A DNA stretch of 9,734 nt from Succinivibrionaceae bacterium UBA3769 (GCA_002372325.1 DFFT01000007.1:1-9734); one strand, 5' to 3'. Positions 1-7,477 are shown, numbered from the stretch's first letter. Numbers and translations are program-made. Notes: generated from the sequence alone by a model not told the origin.

Positions 1-54
1 TCTAAGCTGTTTGTTAAAGAACTTCGCTGAGCTTTACCCTGTCAGCGAATGCGT
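1..54 (-). promoter_or_regulatory. rRNA operon leader with boxB-like hairpin and boxA
   Basis: Read on the minus strand, 22 to 11 gives GTTCTTTAACAA, very close to the E. coli rrn boxA (TGCTCTTTAACA), where NusB/NusE load for ribosomal antitermination. Just upstream, CGCTGA (47-42) pairs with TCAGCG (30-25) across an 11-nt loop, in the place of the boxB hairpin of E. coli rrn leaders. The order promoter, hairpin, boxA matches the E. coli P2 leader. It implies that a 16S rRNA gene begins beyond the left edge, transcribed leftwards; no rRNA sequence itself is inside the window. Confidence 0.8.
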
Positions 55-82
55 ATTTTAGAGTTTTTTTGAACCTCGTCAA
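55..82 (-). promoter_or_regulatory. rRNA operon sigma-70 promoter
   Basis: On the minus strand there is TTGACG (82-77), a 16-bp spacer and TAAAAT (60-55). The 16-bp spacer is the usual one at rrn promoters. The sequence following the -10 resembles E. coli rrn promoters and leads straight into the boxB/boxA leader. The DNA upstream of the -35 (about 83-112) is A/T tracts, as in an UP element. This is the proximal promoter; any distal P1 is not obvious because the kinase gene and its terminator lie immediately upstream. Confidence 0.75.
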
Positions 83-102
83 TACTTTTATCAAATTTTT
101 TC

Positions 103-136
103 AAAAAAATTCCAAAACGGTCATTTTTTGACCAGT
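103..136 (-). terminator. Probable terminator after the histidine kinase gene
   Basis: On the minus strand GGTCA (133-129), a 5-nt A loop and TGACC (123-119) form a short stem, extendable by an AC/GT pair past a bulge. It is followed by TTTT, GGAA and a run of seven T (109-103). The stem is short and the T tract interrupted, so termination may be weak. It lies between the kinase stop codon and the rRNA promoter, where insulation would be expected. Confidence 0.5.
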
Positions 137-165
137 GTTTGGGTTTTATCCGGAGTTCCTTACCG

Positions 166-1779
166 TCAGTTCAGTGGATAAGTGATGGCTATGCGAAGAC
201 CATGAGGCTTAATGTTCTCGATGTCGATGCTGCCACCCTGCTTCAGCACCAGATTTCGCACAATGGAAAGCCCCAGCCCCACATGAGCGTCATCAGTGGC
301 GCGGGCCTTATCAAGACGCATAAAGGGCTTAAACACATTCTCCTGCTGATCCTCCGGTATGCCGGGGCCGTTATCCTCAACCATGAGCCTGATGGCATCT
401 GAGTTTTCCTGAAGCCGCACCTTTACCTGCGTTCCATAGCACAGGCTGTTATCAATAAGGTTCTGCAAAATACGATGCATTTCCGTGGGACGGCAGAGAA
501 AGGTATTGGCATTCTTAAAAGCGCTTTCCTCCGTAAAGGAAACATCATGACCGTTATCCTGATAATCTGACGCAATGCTTTCCACCAGCGATGACAGTCT
601 GAGTTCCCGGCATTCCTCGCGATTTTCCTCGCTTCTGGCAAAATCCAATGTGGCTCTGACCATCTTGGACATATTGCTGACGGTGTCAATTAGCTTATTT
701 TTGTCCTCGCAATCCGGCAGCATTTCCGCTCTTAGGACAATGCTGGTAAGCGGAGTTTTCAAATCATGAGAGATAGCAGCCAGAATTCTCGTGCGATCCT
801 GAATGAATGTGGTTATCCGTTCCTGCATGCGGTTGAAGGATTCCAGAAGATCCTTTATTTCCTCCGGGCCGGTAACGGGCAGCGGCTTTGATTCATAGTC
901 ATGACTCAGACGATTGACCTGCTTGGTAAGAGTGTGCAGAGGCTGAGTAAAACCGCGTACCAGGAAAAACAGCAAAAAGGCGCCGAACAGCGAAGCAAAA
1001 ACAATGGTGTAAAAGACCCGGGGAGTTACCGTGGGTATTATCACATCAGGTCTGAAATAGGCAAATGCCAGATATTTGCCGTCATTAAGAAGCACTGTTC
1101 CATGAGAAGACGGCACGTGCGATTCCAGATAAGACGCCGGAATCATAACCTTGTCGGCCATTTCATCCATGGTCATCAGAGAAGAATGATCTTCGTATCG
1201 GATAAAGGACTGCTTCAGGCTTTGAGCCGAAACCATGGCACCTGCAGGCTCCTCTGCGGCGCGTTCGTACATCATGACTTCCGGAGCTGCCGCTGTTTCC
1301 GCCTTCGCTCTGCGGGAAGCAAAAATACCGAAAAACCGGTTCCCGCTCCCCCTCCGGTCGTCCACAAAGGTCTCTCCGTCATTGGGAACAGGAAAGTCAT
1401 CGGCATAATAATCCGGAGCATCATCGGTCATCATATTGACAGTTCCGGCATCAAGAGCCAGAGAGCTTTCGATCTTGGATTCCATGCTTCTGTTCCTGAC
1501 TGCGGTTTCCAAAGGCTTGTCCGTAATCAGAAAAAATGAGCTTCTGCCGTTCTGTCCCCGGAGCAGGCTTTTTCTGAGCTCGGGAGGCGTGTTATTAAGA
1601 ATGCGCGCCGTATTGATGATCTTAATGGCTGAAAACTTTAGTCCGGTCTCTGTCCAGCGCTCATGCATATCCCAGAAAAATACGCAGATGATGATAATCT
1701 GAATAAGAAACAAGGTAGCCGTGGAGCTCAGAAGAAGCCGCCCCTTGATGGTTCCTGGTAACAGTCTAAACAAGCTCAT
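166..1779 (-). CDS. HAMP-domain sensor histidine kinase of a two-component system
   Basis: Inner-membrane sensor kinase that should autophosphorylate and phosphorylate the response regulator encoded just upstream. In 537 residues counted from the ATG: a first membrane helix at about 19-37, a large periplasmic region of about 215 residues, a second helix at about 255-274, and a HAMP linker to about 328. The dimerisation/phosphoacceptor helix has the H-box SHDLKTPLTS with His338. The ATPase domain has an N-box (LQNLIDNS, Asn440/444), a G1 box (DNGPGIPED) and a G2 box (GLGLS). I chose ATG at 1779 because GAAG sits 6 nt upstream; an in-frame TTG at 1785 is the alternative. The 5' end overlaps the regulator gene by 14 nt, so translation is probably coupled. 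The periplasmic domain has an Asp-rich stretch (about residues 119-142) and an Ala/Glu-rich stretch; its signal is unknown. The domain order is EnvZ-like, but orthology to a named kinase cannot be judged. Confidence 0.93.
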   Translation of the reverse strand: MSLFRLLPGTIKGRLLLSSTATLFLIQIIIICVFFWDMHERWTETGLKFSAIKIINTARILNNTPPELRKSLLRGQNGRSSFFLITDKPLETAVRNRSMESKIESSLALDAGTVNMMTDDAPDYYADDFPVPNDGETFVDDRRGSGNRFFGIFASRRAKAETAAAPEVMMYERAAEEPAGAMVSAQSLKQSFIRYEDHSSLMTMDEMADKVMIPASYLESHVPSSHGTVLLNDGKYLAFAYFRPDVIIPTVTPRVFYTIVFASLFGAFLLFFLVRGFTQPLHTLTKQVNRLSHDYESKPLPVTGPEEIKDLLESFNRMQERITTFIQDRTRILAAISHDLKTPLTSIVLRAEMLPDCEDKNKLIDTVSNMSKMVRATLDFARSEENREECRELRLSSLVESIASDYQDNGHDVSFTEESAFKNANTFLCRPTEMHRILQNLIDNSLCYGTQVKVRLQENSDAIRLMVEDNGPGIPEDQQENVFKPFMRLDKARATDDAHVGLGLSIVRNLVLKQGGSIDIENIKPHGLRIAITYPLN

Positions 1780-2506
1780 GCTCAACTTCTGCCGTAAAAC
1801 AATAACCGCCGCCCCATACCGTCTTAATGATATCCTGGCTGTCCGTGGATTCCCGGAGCTTTTTCCGCAGTCTGCTCACCAGAGTATCAATGGATCTGTC
1901 AAACACCTGCGCCGTCCGTCCCCGGGCCAAATCCAGAAGCTGATCCCGGGACAGCGTTTCCGCAGGATGCGTCAGGAATGTCAGCAAAAGGTCATACTCC
2001 GCGGTGGAAAGGGCAATCAAGGTTCCGTTATCATCAGTAAGCTCGCGCTTCTGCACATCCAGCCGGAGATTAATAAAACGGTAATATTTCAGATTTTTGG
2101 CGCCGGCTTCATCTCCTGAGATTCCCGCTGTTCTGCGCAGCACGGCCTTTATCCGGGCCAGAAGCTCCCGGGGATTGAACGGCTTCGTCATATAATCGTC
2201 AGCCCCGATCTCCAGCCCTACTATCCGATCCGTATCATCGGACATGGCCGTCAGCATGATCACGGGAATTTTGTTCCCGCTGCTTCTGAGCCGCTTGCAA
2301 ATGGAAACGCCGTCCTCTCCCGGCAGCATGATGTCGAGAACAATGAGATCCGGCTTCTGACTCATAAGAACCGTATCCAGTTCCTTGCCGTCCCTTGCCG
2401 TGACAGCTTTGACTCCGTGCTGCTCCAGAAATCTTTTTACCAGATCTCTTATGTCCTGATGATCATCAACCACCGCTATCAGCGGAATTCGCGCAAAGTC
2501 TGTCAT
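1766..2506 (-). CDS. OmpR-family DNA-binding response regulator
   Basis: Cytoplasmic transcription regulator, partner of the adjacent kinase. The 246-residue length is normal for the family. The receiver domain (about 8-122) has the acidic pair Asp14/Asp15, the phosphoacceptor Asp58 in LIVLDIMLPGEDG, Thr86, and Lys108 in the KPF motif. A linker leads to a winged-helix domain (about 140-240), with DRSIDTLVSRLRKKL as recognition helix and IIKTVWGGGYCF as the C-terminal wing. The start codon lies 6 nt past the tmcA stop and the 3' end overlaps the kinase gene, so all three are probably one transcript. The regulated genes cannot be deduced from the window. Confidence 0.95.
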   Translation of the reverse strand: MTDFARIPLIAVVDDHQDIRDLVKRFLEQHGVKAVTARDGKELDTVLMSQKPDLIVLDIMLPGEDGVSICKRLRSSGNKIPVIMLTAMSDDTDRIVGLEIGADDYMTKPFNPRELLARIKAVLRRTAGISGDEAGAKNLKYYRFINLRLDVQKRELTDDNGTLIALSTAEYDLLLTFLTHPAETLSRDQLLDLARGRTAQVFDRSIDTLVSRLRKKLRESTDSQDIIKTVWGGGYCFTAEVEHELV

Positions 2507-2512
2507 TATGAG

Positions 2513-5086
2513 TTATCCCAAAAGTGCTGTCAGTAATTCTCTCAGGCTTCTGAAAAACGGCCTGCGACCGCCATGAGGAGCAAAAACCGCATTAAGATCG
2601 GTATCCGGACGCGCCGCAATATACCTGAACAAAGACCTGAGATTTGCCTTGTCTGTATTTTCCAACAGATAATCCTTTTTTAAAAGCAGAAATCTCACAA
2701 GATCCGGCAGGGCATGACTGATGCTGTGGCTCTTCCTGGCGCAGGACTCCACAGTCGTCATATCCGGAACAAAATTCAAAGCGCGTTCCAGTTCGGGCGT
2801 CATCAGATCTCCAAGTTCTTCCGGAAACATCTCCTGAAATTTCCGAAACGCCGCTGATAAATCCTGAGATGAGCTATGCTGTTTCGGAATAAAAAGACGC
2901 CTGAGGATAGCCCGATCTTCATCGGAATAAGCACCGCGGCATCTCATAAAAATATAATCGGCTGCATCTGAAGAAGAAATCTCCTCACCGGAAAAAAACG
3001 TTTCCGGAGCTACCGCAGCAGCATGCCACCACGCCGGCAGCGGATAACGAATTTCCCGCAAAGGCAAATTCCGGCGGAATTTTTCTGCCATTATCCCTGC
3101 GGAAATCCGGGAATAGCGGTGGCACCCCCAGAGACAAATTGCAGAAGCCATGCCGCTGGCCGCATCCTTGGTAATACCGGCATGAACAAGAAGAAATCCG
3201 TTTGCTTTCCAAAAGGCATAGGTATCCGGCTTAAACGCAAATGCGGCGCCGATAAAGTCTATGGTATCCGGACAGAATGCGGCCCGCTGCTCCTTAAGAT
3301 AATGCAGCAGCCGGCTCCCGTATTTCCGCCGTCTCAGTTCCGGCCGAGTTATTATTCTCTCAGCCCTGAGGTACCGCAAAAGGCCGGCGCCGGCAATACC
3401 AGCATGCGCCATCAGAGTCTGGGGGAGCAGGTTTCCCGGAGGCTGTCTTTCACCGTTAAACACCGCCGCTGCCAGATCTCCTGTTAGTCCGCCCTCTTCC
3501 CGAAAAACCAGAATGCTGCATAATCCGGTCTCGTCATCTCCCTCGTCTTTCCCATTCTCTCTCTCGTTTTTCCCCTCCCCGTCATCATTGCTGTCATCTC
3601 CGCCATCCTCATAAAGGAGCAGAACCCGGGCCTCCGGATCCCGGAGCCAGCGCGCCAGATCCTGCGGCGAGGTTTCATAGTGATTCCGGTGAATAATTTC
3701 AGATACTTCCCAAAGAGTCTCAGGAACATCAAGAAGCGCGGCAAAATGGCAGCAGGCATACATAAGACGGTCCTGTCTCTCCCGGTGTGCTCCGGCAGCG
3801 TCCAGCTTCCGATATAACACCGCCTTTTTCACCCGCCGGGAATTATTTCCGGAGCCACTGCCGTTTTCAGGATCCGCTATAGAGCTTCTGGCAATAAAAT
3901 CAGGCAAAAAGAGCGCTTCCTTTAAAAAATCTGACAGTCTGTCGTAACAATAACGGTACCTTTTGGTAAATTCAAAAACATCGGCCTGAAGATCCTTTAT
4001 GACGATGTTCCGAAACCCCTGACCGCTTCCCTCATAGCCGTCTCCGGTGCTCACCATTAACACCCGCGGGTAAAGCTCCAGGGCTTCTCTCAGCATCGCA
4101 ACAGGAAGCATCAAAGCTTCCTCTATCACCAGAAACGAAACCTGATCCCGAAGCTTCCGCATATTTTCCCTGGTAACCAAAACAAGTTTGTCCGGGTCAT
4201 AATTTTTATTGAGAACCCCGCTGGCCCCGAATAGGATACCCGGACGTTTCTGCGCACATTTCTGCGGACATTGCGGAACCCTCCCGGAAGAGACTTCTTT
4301 CCCCGGCTCCTCCGTCAGCTTTGCCAGAATTCTTCTTACTGTTAAGGTCTTGCCGGATCCGCGCGGGCCCGTCAGAAAAATTCTGAAGGAAGGCCGGAAG
4401 CAGTAATCGGCAGTAACCCTGAAATAAAAATCCTGCTGTTCCGGCGAAAGCTCGCAGTCATTCCATCCTGAGCAAGATCCTGCTCCTGTAAATACTGTTT
4501 TCCGAGGCTCATTACCGGCGGCACGGCAAAAAAACTCCTTTATAAATTCTCCGGCTTCGGTAAGCTCAGCCGCACTTTCCGGGTCTCGGGTAATAACTCT
4601 GAAACCGTAAGAGGCGGCCTTTTCCTTCAGGAATCCTTCATAACGGTCTTCAGTTCCGGAAGCTAAAGCCAGCAAGGAGCCTCCGGCCGCCAGCATGCCG
4701 GAAAGCCTAAGCAGGGTGTCCATATTAAGACTGTCAAAAACAATTGCCGCGCGGTTCAGGGTACTCCCTTGCAGTTTTTCCAGAAAAGAGAAGGAATAAA
4801 ACCCCATATTTTCGCAGCGCGGGGAAGCAGCCTTATCCCGGAAATACTCCCTTAGCGCCGCGCTTAAGCGCGGCGACACAAAGACAGGAGCCGGGAAGGA
4901 ACCGAGGCTGAATACTCCGGCAAATTCCCGGGGTGTCAGCTCCCGCGCCAGAAAAACAAAAGCCAGGGACCTTTCCGCAGAATTTCCTTCCGGACGGGCT
5001 TTCTCATTTTCCCGAGCTTTCGGCTCCTCTGATATGGCTCTCCGCATAATTCCAAAATCCCCCTTGCCCCTGCTGCCGGAAATCAT
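2513..5086 (-). CDS. tmcA: tRNA(Met) cytidine acetyltransferase TmcA
   Basis: Makes N4-acetylcytidine at the wobble base (C34) of elongator tRNA-Met, using acetyl-CoA and ATP hydrolysis. Domain order fits the family: TmcA N-terminal domain (about 40-190), RecD-like helicase/ATPase with Walker A GPRGSGKT (240-247), Walker-B-like LVIEEA (319-324), the conserved STGDGYEGSGQGF motif (346-358), GNAT domain (about 465-650) with acetyl-CoA loop RRKYGSR (586-592), and C-terminal tRNA-binding region. From memory, E. coli TmcA has DEA where this protein has EEA. At 857 residues it is much longer than the E. coli enzyme (about 670). Extra length includes an N-terminal tail, a Cys/Lys loop at about 262-283, a Ser/Gly/Asn loop at about 404-416, and an Asp/Glu/Asn-rich insert at about 494-520 in the early GNAT domain. 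An internal ATG at 5047 is a possible alternative start; neither start has an ideal ribosome binding site. Confidence 0.95.
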   Translation of the reverse strand: MISGSRGKGDFGIMRRAISEEPKARENEKARPEGNSAERSLAFVFLARELTPREFAGVFSLGSFPAPVFVSPRLSAALREYFRDKAASPRCENMGFYSFSFLEKLQGSTLNRAAIVFDSLNMDTLLRLSGMLAAGGSLLALASGTEDRYEGFLKEKAASYGFRVITRDPESAAELTEAGEFIKEFFCRAAGNEPRKTVFTGAGSCSGWNDCELSPEQQDFYFRVTADYCFRPSFRIFLTGPRGSGKTLTVRRILAKLTEEPGKEVSSGRVPQCPQKCAQKRPGILFGASGVLNKNYDPDKLVLVTRENMRKLRDQVSFLVIEEALMLPVAMLREALELYPRVLMVSTGDGYEGSGQGFRNIVIKDLQADVFEFTKRYRYCYDRLSDFLKEALFLPDFIARSSIADPENGSGSGNNSRRVKKAVLYRKLDAAGAHRERQDRLMYACCHFAALLDVPETLWEVSEIIHRNHYETSPQDLARWLRDPEARVLLLYEDGGDDSNDDGEGKNERENGKDEGDDETGLCSILVFREEGGLTGDLAAAVFNGERQPPGNLLPQTLMAHAGIAGAGLLRYLRAERIITRPELRRRKYGSRLLHYLKEQRAAFCPDTIDFIGAAFAFKPDTYAFWKANGFLLVHAGITKDAASGMASAICLWGCHRYSRISAGIMAEKFRRNLPLREIRYPLPAWWHAAAVAPETFFSGEEISSSDAADYIFMRCRGAYSDEDRAILRRLFIPKQHSSSQDLSAAFRKFQEMFPEELGDLMTPELERALNFVPDMTTVESCARKSHSISHALPDLVRFLLLKKDYLLENTDKANLRSLFRYIAARPDTDLNAVFAPHGGRRPFFRSLRELLTALLG

Positions 5087-5089
5087 CTC

Positions 5090-5118
5090 TTTAAATGGAA
5101 TCGCCGCTCAAATATAAT
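5090..5118 (+). promoter_or_regulatory. Putative sigma-70 promoter of gmhB
   Basis: TTTAAA (5090-5095), a 17-bp spacer and a consensus TATAAT (5113-5118). Transcription would start near 5125, giving a leader of about 40 nt before the gmhB ATG. The -10 is perfect and the -35 matches at four of six positions. It lies in the short gap between the divergent tmcA and gmhB genes. Confidence 0.6.
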
Positions 5119-5166
5119 GCATTCCTGACAAATACGACCAATCACTTTCAGTATCAGGGAATCATT

Positions 5167-6249
5167 ATGGGAGCTTCAGCGGTTTTTTTGGACAGGGATG
5201 GAGTCATTAATCAGGAATTTGACTACGTGCATACTATTGATGAATTCAAATTCATTAAGAACGTTATTCCCGCCATGAAAATGATAAAGGACAAGGGGTA
5301 TGCTCTCATAATTGTCACTAACCAGTCAGGAATCGCCCGAGGCTACTATACCGAAGAGGATTTTCTCAAGCTGACAGAATGGATGGACTGGTCGCTCCAG
5401 CTGGAAGGAATTCGTCTGGACGGCATCTATTACTGTCCGCATCATCCTACCGAAGGCATCGGGGAATATCGCTGCCAGTGCGACTGCCGGAAACCTGCTC
5501 CGGGAATGTTCTACGAAGCCAGAGATTATCGCGATCTTGATTTGGCAAAATGCTACATGGTAGGTGATCGTACCAGCGACATTGAATCCGGAATCAACGC
5601 CGGAATCAAAAACAACATTCTGGTGCGCACCGGATACCCCCTGGATGAACAGGGGATTAAAATGGCCTCCGGAGTATTCGATACGCTGATGGATTTTGCC
5701 AAGAGCCTCCCGGTTCTCCCGGAAAGCGATCGTCCCAAAAAGCTTAAGCCGAAACAAAAGAACCAGGAGTCCCAAACCGGAGAATTCGCAGCTGAAACTG
5801 CCGCATCAGAAACAGCATCCGCCAGAACCGGATCCGCATTCGGAGAACTTCCGGATCCGTCCCGGGAAATTGCAGACTCAGCAGATGATGATTTCATAGA
5901 CGATGAAGCATTTACCGAAATGACCAGGTCTCCCGAAAGCAAGATCTTCGTGGATACAGATGAGGAATGGAGCAGTCCTGAGATGAAAAGCGCCGAAAAC
6001 AGCCGCCGCCATAATAAAAACGCTGCCGCAAACAAACATCATTCAGGCTCCGGGAACAACGGCCGGCATGCCAAAAATCACGGAGCTGATGATAACAGAG
6101 GCAGGAACGGAAATCATGGAGCAACCGGCGGCAGAAACAGACACCATGGCCCGCATGATCACAAAAACCGCGATAACAGAAACACCGGCCATTTTCAGGG
6201 CGAGGACTCCGGCTTCGCCCCGTTAAGGAAGCAGCGGAACCACGAATAA
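5167..6249 (+). CDS. gmhB: D-glycero-D-manno-heptose-1,7-bisphosphate 7-phosphatase with long disordered C-terminal tail
   Basis: Haloacid-dehalogenase phosphatase that removes the 7-phosphate from heptose bisphosphate on the way to ADP-heptose for the LPS inner core; cytoplasmic. The catalytic domain (residues 1 to about 185) has DRDG with Asp9/Asp11, the TNQSG motif (51-55), a zinc-binding set (Cys90, His92, Cys105, Cys107), RKPAPGMF, and the Mg-binding GDRTSD (133-138). The length to here matches E. coli GmhB (191 residues). About 170 more residues follow in frame: a Lys-rich linker, an acidic stretch (about 225-275, many Asp/Glu), then a basic His/Asn/Gly/Arg-rich region (about 279-345). 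I chose ATG 5167 because AGGGA sits 7 nt upstream and the promoter -10 lies downstream of the longer in-frame start at 5095. The related HisB-N phosphatase is possible but less likely. Confidence 0.92.
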   Translation: MGASAVFLDRDGVINQEFDYVHTIDEFKFIKNVIPAMKMIKDKGYALIIVTNQSGIARGYYTEEDFLKLTEWMDWSLQLEGIRLDGIYYCPHHPTEGIGEYRCQCDCRKPAPGMFYEARDYRDLDLAKCYMVGDRTSDIESGINAGIKNNILVRTGYPLDEQGIKMASGVFDTLMDFAKSLPVLPESDRPKKLKPKQKNQESQTGEFAAETAASETASARTGSAFGELPDPSREIADSADDDFIDDEAFTEMTRSPESKIFVDTDEEWSSPEMKSAENSRRHNKNAAANKHHSGSGNNGRHAKNHGADDNRGRNGNHGATGGRNRHHGPHDHKNRDNRNTGHFQGEDSGFAPLRKQRNHE

Positions 6250-6277
6250 CGCTCTGATTTCAGGCTCCCAGAACACA

Positions 6278-6316
6278 GAAACCGGAAAGACAGCGTCTTT
6301 TCCGGTTTCTTTTTTT
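6278..6316 (+). terminator. Rho-independent terminator of gmhB
   Basis: An 11-bp perfect stem, GAAACCGGAAA (6278-6288) with TTTCCGGTTTC (6299-6309), is followed by seven T (6310-6316). It stands 28 nt after the gmhB stop codon. There is no T run on the opposite strand, so it mainly serves the plus strand. Confidence 0.92.
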
Positions 6317-6370
6317 CAGGATGAGCGTTCAGAGTTTATCAGGCTCAGAGATTACCTGAGATCTCTAAAA

Positions 6371-6841
6371 TTATTTGTCATCCGGAGCAGTTTCATCTTC
6401 TTCCAGGTCTTCCTCATCATCAAGCTGAGTGCCCCAAGAATCATAAACAACATCATACTGGTTGCAGACGGGAATAAACTTTTCGATTTCCTGCATTATT
6501 TCGTCAGCGTCAATTTTGTGCCAGCTGGCAAAATCCACGGTGAAAATCGTTGAACCGTCAACATCCTCGGTTTCCTCGGCATCGCCGATATCGATGTTCT
6601 CCCCGAAAATGCCGTCAATTTCCACCACAAACTTTTCCAGCTTGTTAAAATCAGTACAGGCAAAAAAGTGCTCAATTTCAATGACTTCCTCAGGAGAAGC
6701 TCCATCCTGCAAAAGGTCGTTTACAATAGTTTCGCTTTCAGTTCTGATTTCATCGAGGTCATTAAAGAAAGCCACATCCTTAATCGCCGCCAGCGGAATT
6801 TCATCGGTTTCTTCTTCATTCATCACAACCTTGTCAGTCAT
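6371..6841 (-). CDS. rraB: RraB-family regulator of ribonuclease E
   Basis: In E. coli, RraB is a small acidic protein that binds RNase E and inhibits it, changing the degradosome and mRNA decay. This 156-residue protein shares the family signatures: EVIEIEHFFACTDFNKLEK (about 52-70, compared with TIEHHLSADDLETLEK in E. coli), the YDVVYDSWGT motif (129-138, compared with FDVEYDGWGT), and an Asp/Glu-rich C-terminus. It has about 26 extra residues at the N-terminus relative to E. coli RraB. The start is supported by GGAG 9 nt upstream. It lies 24 nt downstream of the lipoprotein gene and is probably cotranscribed with it. No clear terminator follows; it converges on the gmhB terminator. Confidence 0.87.
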   Translation of the reverse strand: MTDKVVMNEEETDEIPLAAIKDVAFFNDLDEIRTESETIVNDLLQDGASPEEVIEIEHFFACTDFNKLEKFVVEIDGIFGENIDIGDAEETEDVDGSTIFTVDFASWHKIDADEIMQEIEKFIPVCNQYDVVYDSWGTQLDDEEDLEEDETAPDDK

Positions 6842-6865
6842 AGCAAATCACTCCAAAAATACAAA

Positions 6866-7477
6866 TTAAAGATCACAGTTCTTAAGTTGCTGCCCGTACT
6901 TCCGAGCAGTTCCGGAAACCTTCTCAGCAAGCTTTTTAAGAGAACTGTTTTTCTTCCAGCTTCCCTTCTTATACCCTTGCCAGCCCTCATGATAATTCAG
7001 GTACTGATTATACACATCATTAACTGCCACGCCGTTCTTATCACGGGTTTTTAGTATGTACCAGCTGATAAAATCAAGAGAATCCTTAAAATTCGAGCGG
7101 GAACTCCAAAATCCCCCGGCATCGTCCTGATAATCTTCCCAGACTTCATCCTGAGCCTGCGGATAACCATAGGCCGAGCTGCCCCGGCCGTAAGGAATGA
7201 ACAAAAACCAGCGCATAGGAGGTTTCGCATCATGACGGTACCCGGACTCGTGATAAATAAAGGACATCACAATGTTAATAGGAACCTTTCTCTCAGCATA
7301 AACCTCACGGGCGTCATCAAACCAGTCCCGGTTTTCCGTAAAAACAGCGCAAAGATCCCTGGGCTTAGAAGGAACCGGTGTGCTGCAGGCCGTTAATGAA
7401 GCCAGCAGAATTCCCGCCAAAAGCAACCGGGCCAAAAACTGCCGCGCCATACATTTTCTGACAAACGAAAGAGCCAT
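6866..7477 (-). CDS. SLT-like (lytic transglycosylase-type) lipoprotein
   Basis: A probable periplasmic, membrane-anchored murein-active lipoprotein. From the ATG at 7477 (203 residues) there is a basic N-terminus, a hydrophobic core and the lipobox LTAC with lipidation Cys31. The mature part has MSFIYHESGYRHDAKPP with a candidate catalytic Glu77, SSAYGYPQA, an EVWEDYQ segment, and YLNYHEGWQGYKKGSW. These are hallmarks of a family of SLT-fold lipoproteins related to lytic transglycosylases; activity is inferred. ATG 7450 is an alternative start giving a more standard 22-residue signal; AGG 10 nt upstream of 7477 slightly favours 7477. A longer in-frame start at 7543 falls inside the glnB terminator and was rejected. 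No good promoter is seen in the 36 nt upstream, so it may depend on readthrough from glnB. Confidence 0.85.
   Translation of the reverse strand: MALSFVRKCMARQFLARLLLAGILLASLTACSTPVPSKPRDLCAVFTENRDWFDDAREVYAERKVPINIVMSFIYHESGYRHDAKPPMRWFLFIPYGRGSSAYGYPQAQDEVWEDYQDDAGGFWSSRSNFKDSLDFISWYILKTRDKNGVAVNDVYNQYLNYHEGWQGYKKGSWKKNSSLKKLAEKVSGTARKYGQQLKNCDL

Noticed and set aside
901..1539. Plus-strand open frame of 212 residues antisense to the histidine kinase gene
   Set aside because: It lies wholly inside a well-supported kinase gene, shows no recognisable family, and has the odd Arg/His-rich composition of a reverse-frame shadow.
3023..3487. Plus-strand open frame of 154 residues antisense to tmcA
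   Set aside because: It is covered by the intact TmcA frame with conserved motifs on the other strand, and has a Pro/Arg/Cys-rich unstructured composition.
5553..6035. Minus-strand open frame of 160 residues antisense to gmhB
   Set aside because: The plus strand carries clear GmhB catalytic motifs here; the Ser/Leu-rich reverse frame is a shadow.
6347..6366. Hairpin AGAGAT/ATCTCT after rraB as a possible minus-strand terminator
   Set aside because: The stem is weak and A/T-rich, and no T run follows on the minus strand.
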